From: Chryseolinea sp. H1M3-3
GTDB lineage: Bacteria > Bacteroidota > Bacteroidia > Cytophagales > Cyclobacteriaceae
DNA length: 64,000 nucleotides
Direction of reading: 5' to 3'
Assembly: GCF_029360725.1 (NCBI RefSeq)
Contig: NZ_JARKMY010000018.1
Coordinates: 434,001-498,000, forward strand
The notes under the pieces: generated by a model
Databases searched by the model: none
Told to the model about the DNA's origin: nothing
Seen by the model: only the letters and a program-made list of their open reading frames with translations
Shown: one piece after another, positions 32,611 through 42,600 of the stretch
How the letters are laid out: each line of letters starts with the position of its first letter
Position numbering within the stretch: the first letter of the stretch is position 1
Translations under genes and position numbers: made by a program

Positions 32611-34044
32611 ATGTCATACAGTTACATCGACCTCCATTGCCACCCAAGCCTGAAACCTTACGGTAAGAGTTTTAGCATTGAACCAGGTTTAAACAGTCAT
32701 AACCGTCGCGATAAGCACAGCATCTGGTTTTACGATTCTCCGAACTTCTTTGAAAAAGTAATTCAGCTCTTATGCGGCGTATGCAAATTCACACAAGCTG
32801 ATTGCACCACGCTCGCCCATGGCAATGTTCGTGTAGTTTGCGCTTCGTTATATCCTATCGAGCGCGGCTTCTTTCGCAACGACTTTGGTACAGGCCTGAT
32901 TAGCGATCTCGCTGCTTCCTTTGCCACAAGCGTGGGCGATGCGCGCGTAGATTTTATTCAGAATATCAAAAATTACTTTGAAGACCTGGAACGAGAATAC
33001 AATTATTATGTGCAAGGGGCGGGAAGGACGGCAACTACCGACAGCGGGAAATTTAAATATGTTCTTGCTAAGGATTTTAGTACCATCGAGCAACATCTTG
33101 AATCGGAAGAGAAAACTATAATCATTGTTTTCTCAATTGAAGGTCTTCATGTCTTACATAATGATTGGGACAATCCGGATGAGAACATCGCCTTGGCAAA
33201 CGTAAGAAAAATCAAGGCGTGGGAGCACGCACCATTCTTCGTTACGTTCGCCCACCATTTCAACAATCACCTGTGTGGTCACGCAAAAAGTCTGTTTGAC
33301 TTGGTAGGCAAAAAAACGGATCAGAGTCATAACATCAATACTTCCTTTTCTGAAATGGGTAAAAAGGTATTGCGTGAGTTGCTTAGTAAGCAGAATGGCC
33401 GCCGCATTTATATTGACATGAAACACATGAGTGCTCTCGCACGACGCGATTACATTCAATTGGTAACAACCGGCGAGTTCGCTGGTCAGGAAATTCCCAT
33501 CATCATCAGTCACGGTGCATCAAATGGTATGCGGTCCATGGACGAAAAAGTGGTCGACATCATGGAAACAGGGAACACCTTCATGAAAGAAGACATCAAC
33601 TTCTATGACGATGAGATCATCGCTGTAGCAAAATCAAAAGGAATAATAGGCTTGCAGTTGGATGAACGCCGCATTGCCGACAAAGAAACCATCAAGCGAT
33701 TGAAAAATTCCGCCTGGATCGGCAAGCTTCGGCACTATCGTGCATCACTAGTCTGGAACCAGATCCAGCACATCGTCGAACTACTGGATAAAAACAATCT
33801 ATTCGCATGGGACTGCATTGCAATAGGAAGTGATTACGATGGCATCATCGATCCTTTGAACGGTTACCTCACGCACGAGACCATCGTGCATTTGGAGGAA
33901 TACATAGAACGTCATGCCTACAATTACATGCAGGGACGCGCACCAAGCACCATAAAACCCTTCAATCGCATTGAGTCCGATGAAATTGTACAGCGGATTT
34001 TTCATTCCAATGCGATGGGATTTATGCGGAGATATTTTAAATGA
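32611..34044 (+). CDS. Membrane dipeptidase (M19-like) metal-dependent hydrolase
   Basis: A 477-residue cytoplasmic protein of the amidohydrolase TIM-barrel type. The metal-binding DLHCHPSLKPYG lies at residues 7-18; FSIEGLHVL gives the bridging Glu around 178; HHFNNHLCGHA and IISHGASNG give further histidines; and IAIGSDYDG, near residue 405, gives the final Asp. This is the order seen in peptidase M19, although the central region is longer than in small dipeptidases. No signal peptide is present. The expected reaction is hydrolysis of dipeptides or related amides. It is probably transcribed with the LpxR-like gene. Confidence 0.82.
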   Translation: MSYSYIDLHCHPSLKPYGKSFSIEPGLNSHNRRDKHSIWFYDSPNFFEKVIQLLCGVCKFTQADCTTLAHGNVRVVCASLYPIERGFFRNDFGTGLISDLAASFATSVGDARVDFIQNIKNYFEDLEREYNYYVQGAGRTATTDSGKFKYVLAKDFSTIEQHLESEEKTIIIVFSIEGLHVLHNDWDNPDENIALANVRKIKAWEHAPFFVTFAHHFNNHLCGHAKSLFDLVGKKTDQSHNINTSFSEMGKKVLRELLSKQNGRRIYIDMKHMSALARRDYIQLVTTGEFAGQEIPIIISHGASNGMRSMDEKVVDIMETGNTFMKEDINFYDDEIIAVAKSKGIIGLQLDERRIADKETIKRLKNSAWIGKLRHYRASLVWNQIQHIVELLDKNNLFAWDCIAIGSDYDGIIDPLNGYLTHETIVHLEEYIERHAYNYMQGRAPSTIKPFNRIESDEIVQRIFHSNAMGFMRRYFK

Positions 34045-34163
34045 CACAATCATTACACAGATCTATTTAAGCAGTTCGACGTGCAAAAAATGGGTACGCA
34101 GCCAATCAGGAAAAAAGATCCATTTTACCACCTTCAAAATTCTCCGAGTCATTATCTTTGAGA

Positions 34164-34316
34164 ATGCATCCGAAGGATAAGGTGATATTGGAACTTCGAA
34201 AAATCTATCAAAAGTTAGATCGTCAGACCACAATTCTGAAAATAGTGATCGGTGTATTAGTTCTTATATTGGTATTTTTGATTTTCGTTTCAGTGACAGG
34301 TTTGTTAATTACCTAG
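34164..34316 (+). CDS. Small single-span membrane protein, 50 aa
   Basis: Reads MHPKDKVILELRKIYQKLDR followed by a hydrophobic span (ILKIVIGVLVLILVFLIFVS) and a short end. The basic, helical head and one membrane helix make it a plausible real small protein. It lies in the convergent gap before metG; nothing else is known. Confidence 0.45.
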   Translation: MHPKDKVILELRKIYQKLDRQTTILKIVIGVLVLILVFLIFVSVTGLLIT

Positions 34317-34373
34317 TAGACAAGTATGCATCGACAGCATCGGCCGTCGATCATTATTAAGCTTGTAAAGCGC

Positions 34374-36476
34374 TCAACTCACCACCGAGCCCGGAAAAAC
34401 AGCTTCCGAGGGCTGCAACAATTTCAATTTTCCATCGGCATCCTCCGCCATCAGCACCATGCCTTGCGATTCAATACCCATCATCTTTCTAGGAGCCAGG
34501 TTGGCAATCAGCGTTACTTGCTTTCCAATCATTTCCTCCGGAGAGAAATGCTGCGCAATGCCGCTTAACACGGTGCGCTTATCCACCCCGGTATCAATGG
34601 TAAGTTTCAACAGCTTGTTTGACTTCTCCATCTTTTCCGCTGCCAAAACTTTCCCGACACGGATGTCGAGTTTTGAGAAATCATCAAAGGTAACCTCTGG
34701 TTTTAAAGGTGCTACGTCGACTGTAACAGGTTCCATACTTTTTTTCTTATCGTGAAGCTTTTGCAATTGTTTCGCAATGACGTCGTCTTCAATTTTTTCG
34801 AAGAGCAGTGCCGCGGCACCCAGGGGATGCGTGGGATTCAACAAGGCATCCGACCCAGCATCACTCCAGCCTTTAGTCTCCAGGTTCAACATTGCATTGA
34901 TTTTCTTCGCGCTGAAGGGAAGAAAGACTTCGCCGACAATCGCCAGGTTTGCGGCAATCTGCAAGGCAATGTTTAGAATGGTACCTACCCGTGCCGGGTC
35001 TGTTTTATAAACTTTCCAGGGCTCTGTTTCCGCCAGGTATTTATTTCCCAACCGCGCTAGGTCCATCAGCCCTGCCGTTGCTTCACGGAATCTGTATTGT
35101 TCTATCGACGCAGCAATAGTTCTTGGATGTTCTTTCAATGCTCTGATAACCTCTTCATCTACAGGCTGCAATGTTCCGCGTGCAGGCACTTTGTTGTCAA
35201 AATACTTTTGCGTAAGCACCAACGCCCGGTTAATGAAGTTACCGAGGATAGCAACGAGCTCGTTATTATTTCGCGACTGGAAATCTTTCCAGGTAAATTC
35301 GCTGTCTTTGGATTCCGGTAAGTTGGCGAGCAGGCAATAGCGAAGCACATCTGGCTTGTCTGGAAAATCTTCAATGTATTCGTGCATTTCAATCGACCAT
35401 CCCCTGCTGGTTGACATCTTATCGCCCTCCAGGTTCATAAACTCATTGGCCGGTACATTGTCGGGAAGAATAAATTCACCATGCGCTTTCAGGATGATGG
35501 GAAAGATGATACAATGGAAAACGATATTATCCTTGCCAATGAAATGCACCAGTTTTGTTTCGGGATCTTGCCAGTAGGTTTTCCAGTCGTCCGCTTTCGC
35601 ATTTTTAAACTCGCGCTGGGGCTGTGCGTATTTTATTTTGCCAGACGTGATCTCCTGGAAGAAAGCGCGTGTAGCCGAAACGTAACCAATGGGCGCATCA
35701 AACCAGACGTACAATACTTTTCCCTCTGCATCGGGAAGCGGTACTTTTATACCCCAGTCGAGGTCGCGTGTCATGGCGCGGGCTTGAAGGCCTGCATCGA
35801 TCCATGACTTGCATTGACCATAAACGTTGGCTTTCCAGTCGTCGGCATGCTCTTTCAATATCCACTCCTGCAACCAGCCCTCATAATTTTGCAATGGCAG
35901 ATACCAGTGCTTCGTTTCGCGCAGCACGGGTGCTTTTCCTGTTAGGGTAGATTTGGGGTTGATCAATTCACGCGGACTTAACGTCGACCCGCACTTTTCA
36001 CATTGGTCGCCATAGGCGTTGGGGTTGCCACACTTCGGACACGTTCCCACAATATAGCGGTCAGCCAAAAACACATTGGCTTCATCGTCATAGTATTGTT
36101 CGGACACTTCTTCCGTTAACAATCCTTTATTATACAGGGTGAGGAAAATTTCCTGGGACGTTTCATGATGAATTTGCTCGCTGGTACGGTGATAAATGTC
36201 AAAGGCGATCCCCAGTTTTTTGAAGCAATCGTAAATCAGCTTGTGATATTTATCGATGATGGCCTGAGACGTTGTATTTTCCTTTAAGGCTTGGTTGGGA
36301 ATGGCCGTGCCATGTTCATCGCTTCCGCAGACGAACAAAACATCTTTGCCCGCGGAACGGAGGTAGCGAACATAAACATCGGAAGGAATGTAGGCCCCGG
36401 CCAGGTGACCAATGTGTTTGGGACCATTGGCGTACGGCAGCGCTGCCGTAACGGTATATCGTTTGAAATTCTTCAT
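34374..36476 (-). CDS. metG: Methionyl-tRNA synthetase
   Basis: A 700-residue class I aminoacyl-tRNA synthetase. The HIGH motif appears as HIGHLAGAY (residue 21 on), the zinc-binding insert as [18 protein letters not shown], and the KMSKS loop as KMSTSRG. The anticodon-binding helical domain follows, and a C-terminal OB-fold ([41 protein letters not shown]) of the Tyr/Met-RS-associated type closes the protein; this extension is standard for the long MetG form. The zinc knuckle shows it is a four-cysteine type. It is an essential housekeeping gene. The kinase gene lies 66 bases upstream on the same strand. Confidence 0.98.
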   Translation of the reverse strand: MKNFKRYTVTAALPYANGPKHIGHLAGAYIPSDVYVRYLRSAGKDVLFVCGSDEHGTAIPNQALKENTTSQAIIDKYHKLIYDCFKKLGIAFDIYHRTSEQIHHETSQEIFLTLYNKGLLTEEVSEQYYDDEANVFLADRYIVGTCPKCGNPNAYGDQCEKCGSTLSPRELINPKSTLTGKAPVLRETKHWYLPLQNYEGWLQEWILKEHADDWKANVYGQCKSWIDAGLQARAMTRDLDWGIKVPLPDAEGKVLYVWFDAPIGYVSATRAFFQEITSGKIKYAQPQREFKNAKADDWKTYWQDPETKLVHFIGKDNIVFHCIIFPIILKAHGEFILPDNVPANEFMNLEGDKMSTSRGWSIEMHEYIEDFPDKPDVLRYCLLANLPESKDSEFTWKDFQSRNNNELVAILGNFINRALVLTQKYFDNKVPARGTLQPVDEEVIRALKEHPRTIAASIEQYRFREATAGLMDLARLGNKYLAETEPWKVYKTDPARVGTILNIALQIAANLAIVGEVFLPFSAKKINAMLNLETKGWSDAGSDALLNPTHPLGAAALLFEKIEDDVIAKQLQKLHDKKKSMEPVTVDVAPLKPEVTFDDFSKLDIRVGKVLAAEKMEKSNKLLKLTIDTGVDKRTVLSGIAQHFSPEEMIGKQVTLIANLAPRKMMGIESQGMVLMAEDADGKLKLLQPSEAVFPGSVVS

Positions 36477-36542
36477 AAATAAAAACAGACGCTTAATCAG
36501 CGCCCAAATATGATAAGAGAAACGGAGGTAAAAAAATTCCGG

Positions 36543-38678
36543 TTAGAAGGAAGAAGCTCTCAACAGCCTTTCCGATTCATTGTAAGGCGAAGGGGGAAAA
36601 ATAACATAGAATTCGGTATAGCCTTCGGGGGTGGTCAGCAAGCCTACTTTACCCCCAATTTTTTCAGTAGCAGTTTTCGTGATGTATAAGCCAATGCCGC
36701 CAGTCTCCGAACGTTCGGACAACCGGGAAAACATCTGGAACAATTTACCAGGACTGGATTCACTGATACCAATGCCATTGTCGATCACGCGGACTTTGGC
36801 GCCAGCGTTTGGCGTGGTTGTGATATGAATCTTAACAAATGATTTTACACGATCCGAGTCGTTATAGAATTTAATGGCATTATCGATCAGGTTTTCTAAT
36901 ACGATACGCACGAGCTCCTTATCTGATTCAACGCTCACGTCCTCGTCAATTTGAGGAATGATAAGCAACTCCTGGGGTACACCTTTTTTTCGTTCCAGTA
37001 ACAACACATCGCTAACGATACTTTTAAAATCGATGCGTTCAATAGAAAGTTTTGAGTTGTTGATTTGATTGATGATCACCAGTCGTGTAAGGATCGTGTT
37101 CAGGCGTTCCGCAGTCGCATCGAGTTTTTTTAAGTAGTCTAATGCAACTTCATCTTTCACATCCATCAGGGCCACGTTGCACATGCCTTTTAAACTCGCC
37201 AACGGTCCGCGGATATCGTGAGAGGTTTTGTAAATAAAATTGTCCAGCTCGTCATTAACTTGTTTCAACGATGTATTTGCGCGGGCAAGGTCCGCCGTTT
37301 TCTTTTCGACCTGGTAGTCAAGTTCTTTATTCTTGTTTGCAAGCTCCAAGTTCTTTTCCTGGATCACTTCTTTGGCTTCTGAAAGTTTTGCATTAACTCT
37401 TTTGATGTTTCGATTACCGAACTGCAACACCAAAACAAGAAGACCTGCAAGAAGCGCGATAACAGCTACCGCAATGTTCAGATTGTGCTGTTGTTTGATT
37501 AGAACTTCGTTGGAAGCAATTGTCGCTATGTTTTTTCTCTCTTCATATTGAGTTTGGACCTTTGCAATATTTTTAACAAGGTCTTCTCTGAATAAACTGT
37601 CTGTTAACCTAATATATTTGTCCTGGTAAATTGTAGCATTTCTGAAATCATTCGTCTGGCTATACACGAAGGAAAATTGTTTGTATACATCTACTAATAG
37701 CTGATTATAACCCGAACGTGAAGCAATGGAGTCAGCTTTGTTTAAATGATTAATTGCCTCATCATATTTCTTTTTTTGAATATCAATCAGTCCAAGGTAA
37801 ATCAAGTTTTCAGCCTGGAATCTTTTATCGTTAGTCCGTAGTGCTAGATTTAGTGATTCTTTAAACTGATTCTCAGCACGGTCGATTTCTCCCAACCAAA
37901 ACGAAGATTCTCCTAGACCGAATTTTCCCTGTATTTTGATTTGATCATCACACCTGTCACCGCACAATGACAATCCTTTATTAATATCCTGAATCGCTTC
38001 TTCAAACTTTTTTAGATGAACAAAGCATAGGGCTCTGTTTATATAAATCTTTTCTAGTTCGAGCTCGTCACCAACCTGCGCCTTCAAATCCAAGGTTTGG
38101 TTATAGTATTTTAACGCTGATTCATAATTTTTTAGTTTGTAATAGATCAAACCAATATTATTCATTGCAATACTCATCTCCGCTTTATCTCCCTCGTTCT
38201 CTCTGACGACCAAAGATTGAAAATTATACTCCAATGCTTTGTCATAATTAGCCTGGAACGTGTAAGCCAAAGCAAGTGCATTTAGAATTTTCTTATAGTG
38301 TTCGTCATATTTATTTCGCTTAGCAATCGGAAGAATATCAGTGAGAATATCTATTGATTCTTGAAGTCTATCAAATCTTCTTAGCATTTGACCCTTGATC
38401 CTTCCTGCCATTACGATTTGTGCCGAATCACCTAACTGTTTCGCAAGAACATATGCCTCGCTAGAATATTCAAGCGATCGAACTTTATCTGTGTCAAAAA
38501 ACTCATATGCTAATGACACTTTAGCATCTAACTCTTCCTTGTCACTACCTGCATTGTCAAGTGCCTGCATTAAGGAATCTATTCTTCTTTTATCTTGAGA
38601 TTTCGCATCAAAAAAAATTGATGCGCAAAAGACAAAAGTGACTATAAGTTTCGCGGCATTAAAAAATTTATAATACAC
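36543..38678 (-). CDS. TPR-containing sensor histidine kinase
   Basis: A 711-residue inner-membrane kinase starting at a GTG. A signal-like start (1-27) leads into at least seven TPR units (about 45-380) that should be periplasmic; a membrane helix spans 400-420; a coiled coil (430-478) follows; the HisKA box holds His487 in KTSHDIRGPLAS; and the ATPase domain shows ENLIDNAIKF, VIDNGIGI and GGIGLYIT. No receiver domain follows, so a separate response regulator is needed, and none is in the window. The TPR array is a peptide-binding fold. Three tiny exported peptides start 112 bases away on the other strand, with a shared promoter region, which makes them possible ligands. Confidence 0.95.
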   Translation of the reverse strand: MYYKFFNAAKLIVTFVFCASIFFDAKSQDKRRIDSLMQALDNAGSDKEELDAKVSLAYEFFDTDKVRSLEYSSEAYVLAKQLGDSAQIVMAGRIKGQMLRRFDRLQESIDILTDILPIAKRNKYDEHYKKILNALALAYTFQANYDKALEYNFQSLVVRENEGDKAEMSIAMNNIGLIYYKLKNYESALKYYNQTLDLKAQVGDELELEKIYINRALCFVHLKKFEEAIQDINKGLSLCGDRCDDQIKIQGKFGLGESSFWLGEIDRAENQFKESLNLALRTNDKRFQAENLIYLGLIDIQKKKYDEAINHLNKADSIASRSGYNQLLVDVYKQFSFVYSQTNDFRNATIYQDKYIRLTDSLFREDLVKNIAKVQTQYEERKNIATIASNEVLIKQQHNLNIAVAVIALLAGLLVLVLQFGNRNIKRVNAKLSEAKEVIQEKNLELANKNKELDYQVEKKTADLARANTSLKQVNDELDNFIYKTSHDIRGPLASLKGMCNVALMDVKDEVALDYLKKLDATAERLNTILTRLVIINQINNSKLSIERIDFKSIVSDVLLLERKKGVPQELLIIPQIDEDVSVESDKELVRIVLENLIDNAIKFYNDSDRVKSFVKIHITTTPNAGAKVRVIDNGIGISESSPGKLFQMFSRLSERSETGGIGLYITKTATEKIGGKVGLLTTPEGYTEFYVIFPPSPYNESERLLRASSF

Positions 38679-38789
38679 GAGTGATTAAGAAAATTTTATT
38701 TCTACAAAAAGCTTGATGCAATGCTCCAACTTTGACATATCAATTTAGTTCGAAAAAAAACGAATTCAAAAAACCTAAATATACGAGCC

Positions 38790-38921
38790 ATGAAAAAAAC
38801 TATCTACTGTCTACTATTCGCTATCGCCGCCTCTCTAACTTTTTCAGCTTGCACTGAAGAAGAAGTATCTCCATCTCCAATTGAAATGAATGGCGGTGGT
38901 GGTGGAATCGATCCCAAATAA
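38790..38921 (+). CDS. Tiny exported peptide 1 (probable lipoprotein), 43 aa
   Basis: Reads as a signal peptide ending FSAC (Cys21) and then an acidic stretch (TEEEV), a proline-serine segment and a C-terminal GGGGGIDPK. With lipobox cleavage the mature peptide would have 23 residues. The gene is the first of three on the strand opposite the TPR kinase, and its C-terminus is shared with the second peptide, so selection clearly acts on the nine last residues. The start is fixed by the signal peptide; no other ATG is near. It is below the usual size cut-off and is easily missed by gene finders. Confidence 0.75.
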   Translation: MKKTIYCLLFAIAASLTFSACTEEEVSPSPIEMNGGGGGIDPK

Positions 38922-38975
38922 TCAAGCAGACACTTAACTAGCATCTTCAATAAGCCACATCAAAAAACTAAACCT

Positions 38976-39110
38976 ATGAAAAAAATTATTTACCTATTAC
39001 TGTTCGCAATCGCTGGATCATTGACAATCACTTCATGCACCGAAGAAGAAGTTACTCCAACAACAGAACTTAGTCGAAACGGTGGTGGTGGTGGAATCGA
39101 TCCTAAATAA
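38976..39110 (+). CDS. Tiny exported peptide 2 (probable lipoprotein), 44 aa
   Basis: A paralogue of the preceding peptide: same KKIIYLLLFAIAGSLTITSC signal layout, same CTEEEVTP start of the mature part and the same GGGGGIDPK end, while the linker between is different (TTELSRN). Conserved start and end with a variable middle, plus two copies in tandem, is the pattern of secreted signal peptides or of lipoprotein tags. The lipobox ITSC with Cys21 is good. Coding is further supported by many third-position differences between the two genes that keep the amino acids. Reader should treat function as open. Confidence 0.75.
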   Translation: MKKIIYLLLFAIAGSLTITSCTEEEVTPTTELSRNGGGGGIDPK

Positions 39111-39159
39111 TTGATCTCAAATAGTTTAAACAAGTTTAAAAATTCTTAAAAACGATAAT

Positions 39160-39333
39160 ATGAAAACTAAATCATTAATCCTTATAGCATTCGCGGCCAT
39201 CATCACTTTATCATTTTCTTTTGCTGCCACAACTCGTTCTGAAAAACTTAGCTCAAAATCAACAACAACTTCTACTGTCAATCAACATGCTGATGCGCCA
39301 GCTGGTGGCTTCATCGCTGAAGATAAATTCTGA
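39160..39333 (+). CDS. Tiny exported peptide 3, 57 aa
   Basis: A signal peptide (MKTKSLILIAFAAIITLSFS, then FAA as a type I cleavage site) is followed by a Ser/Thr/Lys-rich linker and a C-terminal DAPAGGFIAEDKF. It does not share the GGGGGIDPK end but has the same plan (signal, low-complexity spacer, short conserved-looking tail with Gly-Gly). I have a recollection of similar small Bacteroidota proteins ending in GG...EDKF, not checked. It is 49 bases after peptide 2, so all three are likely to be on one transcript. Confidence 0.65.
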   Translation: MKTKSLILIAFAAIITLSFSFAATTRSEKLSSKSTTTSTVNQHADAPAGGFIAEDKF

Positions 39334-39756
39334 TTCGAAGGTAGGAGCTAATCCATTGACAATCTACTCGTAGCCAAAAGTTTTGGTACTTGAACAAAAG
39401 CGTTTTGCAATTGCCTCGAATAGGTTGGAGTTCAAAAAAATACTGCTGTAAAGCGATCGTTTGTGCTACACTAACGACTGATAGTTAAAGTTATCCGAAA
39501 GGACCTAAAGTAACACTTTAACTTTTTACAGAATGGATGGAAATCTGATCCTTGCGTTAAAAACGGGGTTACCTGCCCACATTTCAGGGTTACCCCCTAA
39601 ATTCAGCCTATGAATCGACATAGGCTACCGTTAGCCGGAAAGTTCAAGCGATAAATGAACGTTACCCCCCAAAAAATCCCAATTCGAAAATGTAATAGGG
39701 TATGACTTTTGTCAGGTTTGGGGGTAAAAAGTACACATTTTGAGGAAAACCTTACA
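39334..39756. other. Gene-free stretch between the peptide genes and bioB
   Basis: No reading frame of note. It has an 8-bp hairpin (AGCCTATG 39605-39612 and CATAGGCT 39619-39626) and several GGGGTTA or TAACCCCC-like runs (around 39565, 39591, 39662 and 39719), on both strands, which might be protein-binding sites or slippage. No T-run marks a terminator for the peptide genes. Confidence 0.4.
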
Positions 39757-40743
39757 TCAAAAAATCGCTGTTTTCGGGGATTTTTCTTTATAAGCAGCGC
39801 GGGGTTTTAGCTCCAATTTTTGGAACATTTCGCGGTCCTGGAGGGTTCCAGGATTGGGTGTAGTAAGCAGTTTATCGCCTGCAAAAATGCTGTTGGCGCC
39901 TGCCAAAAAACAGAGGGCCTGCTCTTCTAAATTCATTCGAACACGGCCTGCAGATAACCGTATCATCGTCTTCGGCATAATGATTCTCGCCGTTGCAATC
40001 ATTCGCACCATCTCCCATACAGAAACCTTTGGCTGATCTTCCAGCGGCGTTCCTTCAACAGGAACCAACGCATTTACCGGCACGGATTCAGGATGCTCTT
40101 TCAACGTAGCCAATACCTGCAGCATGCCAATACGATCTTCTTCCTGCTCTCCCATTCCGATAATTCCTCCGGAGCACACGGAGATCTTGGCTTCACGCAC
40201 GTTCTCCAGCGTCTCCAGGCGATCATCGTAAGTTCGTGTGGAAATGATATCGTTATAAAATTCTTTGCTTGTATCGAGGTTATGATTGTATGCGTATAGC
40301 CCGGCGTCTTTTAGCTTCTGTGCCTGCTCCGGTGTAAGCATGCCCAGCGTGCAGCATACTTCCATGCCCATGGTGCTCACACCTTTTACCATCTCAATCA
40401 CTTTATCGAAGTCACGGTTGTCGCGCACTTCGCGCCATGCTGCACCCATGCAGAAACGTGTGCTGCCACTTTCTTTTGCCTCCATCGCTTTGCTCAGCAC
40501 TTCTTTTACTTCCATCAGCTTCTCCACCTTTACGTCGGTGTGATAACGGGCGGCCTGTGGGCAGTACGAACAATCTTCCGGACATCCTCCTGTCTTTACC
40601 GAAAGCAAGGTGCATACCTGCACTTCCTGCGGGTCATGGAACTCACGGTGCACGGTGGCACCCTGGTAAATTAAATTCAGGATGGGTTGATTGTATATTT
40701 CGCTGATCTCTTCACGGGTCCAGTTATTCCGAATGGTGGTCAT
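39757..40743 (-). CDS. bioB: Biotin synthase
   Basis: A 328-residue radical SAM enzyme that inserts sulfur into dethiobiotin to give biotin. The CxxxCxxC cluster motif is Cys54-x3-Cys58-x2-Cys61 ([12 protein letters not shown]). Other family marks are [37 protein letters not shown], the [12 protein letters not shown]-type segment ([17 protein letters not shown]) and [39 protein letters not shown]. The length is normal and all segments are present. No other biotin gene is adjacent. It ends 25 bases before the coding sequence of sppA on the same strand begins its own end, and so may share an upstream promoter with it. Confidence 0.98.
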   Translation of the reverse strand: MTTIRNNWTREEISEIYNQPILNLIYQGATVHREFHDPQEVQVCTLLSVKTGGCPEDCSYCPQAARYHTDVKVEKLMEVKEVLSKAMEAKESGSTRFCMGAAWREVRDNRDFDKVIEMVKGVSTMGMEVCCTLGMLTPEQAQKLKDAGLYAYNHNLDTSKEFYNDIISTRTYDDRLETLENVREAKISVCSGGIIGMGEQEEDRIGMLQVLATLKEHPESVPVNALVPVEGTPLEDQPKVSVWEMVRMIATARIIMPKTMIRLSAGRVRMNLEEQALCFLAGANSIFAGDKLLTTPNPGTLQDREMFQKLELKPRAAYKEKSPKTAIF

Positions 40744-40767
40744 GTCTAGTGCTCTTGCTGTTAATGA

Positions 40768-42525
40768 TTAATGAATGGTTAATTCGTATGGCATGCGCGC
40801 CTGTGTTCCCTGGTAAGTTTTCACCTGGTTCCAGTACTCATACAAATGATAGTGCTCGCCAAGCGTTTCTTTTAAGGTGCTCCCTTTTTCTTCTTCTACT
40901 TGGGTGATGATTTGCTCTACCAGGGAAGGGGTGTACTGCGGGTAGTAACGCACTTTATAGTCGTCGGTGAGGCCCGCGCTTTTGGCAGCGATGTTCAAGG
41001 CATCATCAAAGTTACCCACTACATCCACGAGCTTTCGCTGCATCGCTTGCGAGCCGGTCCACACTCTTCCTGATGCAACTTTCTTGATGCTGTCGATGGG
41101 AATGTCGCGGCCCTCTGCTGCTTTGCCTGTAAAGGTTTCGTATACTTCATTGGTGCGTATCTGCCAGATTTCTTTTTCGAGCGGTGTCAGTGGTCTGGTC
41201 ACAGTGATGAGTTCGCCGACGTCTCCTGTTTTAATTTCTTCGGTGGTGATGCCGATCTTATTGTTCAAAAATCCGCTGGCATCGAACAGCACACTGAAGA
41301 CGCCGATCGAGCCGGTGATGGTATGCGGCTGCGCTACGATGGTATCGCATGCCATGGCTAGAAAATATCCGCCGGAGGCTGCGTAGTCGGACATCGAAGC
41401 AATCACCGGTTTCTTCTGCGCGGTGAGTTTTATCTCGCGCCACATCGCATCGGAAGCCTGGAAACTGCCGCCAGGAGAATTGATGCGTACAACTACGGCT
41501 TTTACTTCGTCATCATCACGCACGCGTTTCATTTCTTTAGTGAAAGATTCTGCGCCTATGATGTTATCTCCTTTCTCTGATTTACCGGGGATAATGGTTC
41601 CTTCTGCAACAACAACGGCTACTTCATTCTTCGAAGATTTGTAGGCCGAGAAGCTGCGTTTGTATTTCGAATATTTGATAAACTCAAGCTTCTTATCAGA
41701 GTCAATACCCACGCGTTTTTTCAATTCCTGTTCCACCTGGTCTACATACAACAGCGAATCCACCAGGCCATGTTCCATTGCCTGCCTGGCATTTCGCACC
41801 AGCATCTTATCGGCAATCTCTTTCAGTTTGTCTCTCGGAATTTTTCTCGCCTCCGATACGCGATCCAAAATATGATTGTAGATAGAATTGATCATTTCAT
41901 TCAACTGCAACCGGTTCTCGGCGCTCATCTTCTCTAAGAGGAACGGTTCTACTGCACTCTTAAACTCTCCCACGCGAAATACTTCGGGCTTGACTTCAAG
42001 CTTGTCAAACAATCGTTTAAAAAAAGCTACCTCTGCTGACAGTCCGTTGAATTCCAGTTCACCTTCGGGATTTAAATAAATTTTGTCTGCAGCCGAAGCG
42101 AGATAATAAGCCGACTCTGAAAACATTTCGCTGTATACCACTACCCATTTGCCACTCGTTCTGAAATCGATTAATGCCTGGCGGATTTCCTCCAGCACGG
42201 TGTAGCCCGTTTGGGGAAGTGTAACAGTCAGGTAAATGCCTTTGATATTGTCATCATCTTTTGCATGCGCGATAGTTTGCCGGAGTTGTGCCAGGCCGAT
42301 AGGATGCGGCGCTGATGTGCCGCCCATCAATGACACCATCAGGGGTAATTCCTTCTCAATTTCATTTACCGGTGCATCCAGATCAAGTTGAAGGATACTG
42401 CTTTCCTGAACCTTTACTTCGTCGCCGCCTGAGGCCGAAATGATAACGACAATAATGACGCACAATAAAATCATAGCTACCAGTGCACCCAGGCAAGAAG
42501 CGAAAAATGCTTTCCAGAAATTCAT
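40768..42525 (-). CDS. sppA: Signal peptide peptidase SppA (67-kDa type)
   Basis: A 585-residue membrane-bound serine/lysine protease, tandem form. The N-terminal membrane helix is at about 9-33. The first SppA domain has YLASAADKIYLNPEGELEFNG, where the general-base lysine lies, and the second has RINSPGGSFQASDAMWREI and MSDYAASGGYFLAMACDTIVAQPHTITGSIGV, where the nucleophilic serine lies. The enzyme digests signal peptides left in the inner membrane. The gene is divergent from folK with clean -7 boxes for both sides in the 75-base gap. The length matches the E. coli-type long form. Confidence 0.96.
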   Translation of the reverse strand: MNFWKAFFASCLGALVAMILLCVIIVVIISASGGDEVKVQESSILQLDLDAPVNEIEKELPLMVSLMGGTSAPHPIGLAQLRQTIAHAKDDDNIKGIYLTVTLPQTGYTVLEEIRQALIDFRTSGKWVVVYSEMFSESAYYLASAADKIYLNPEGELEFNGLSAEVAFFKRLFDKLEVKPEVFRVGEFKSAVEPFLLEKMSAENRLQLNEMINSIYNHILDRVSEARKIPRDKLKEIADKMLVRNARQAMEHGLVDSLLYVDQVEQELKKRVGIDSDKKLEFIKYSKYKRSFSAYKSSKNEVAVVVAEGTIIPGKSEKGDNIIGAESFTKEMKRVRDDDEVKAVVVRINSPGGSFQASDAMWREIKLTAQKKPVIASMSDYAASGGYFLAMACDTIVAQPHTITGSIGVFSVLFDASGFLNNKIGITTEEIKTGDVGELITVTRPLTPLEKEIWQIRTNEVYETFTGKAAEGRDIPIDSIKKVASGRVWTGSQAMQRKLVDVVGNFDDALNIAAKSAGLTDDYKVRYYPQYTPSLVEQIITQVEEEKGSTLKETLGEHYHLYEYWNQVKTYQGTQARMPYELTIH

Positions 42526-42544
42526 GTTGCAATTATTTAAGTTT

Positions 42545-42552
42545 CAAAAGTA
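42545..42552 (-). promoter_or_regulatory. -7 box of sppA
   Basis: The minus strand reads TACTTTTG, matching TAnnTTTG, 20 bases before the sppA start codon. Confidence 0.6.
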
Positions 42553-42577
42553 AGCAATACTGATTCGAATAAAAAAG

Positions 42578-42585
42578 TATGTTTG
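42578..42585 (+). promoter_or_regulatory. -7 box of folK
   Basis: TATGTTTG matches TAnnTTTG and lies 16 bases before the folK ATG, which supports the ATG at 42601 rather than the in-frame TTG inside the box. Confidence 0.6.
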
Positions 42586-42600
42586 CCGTCAAGTACAAGA

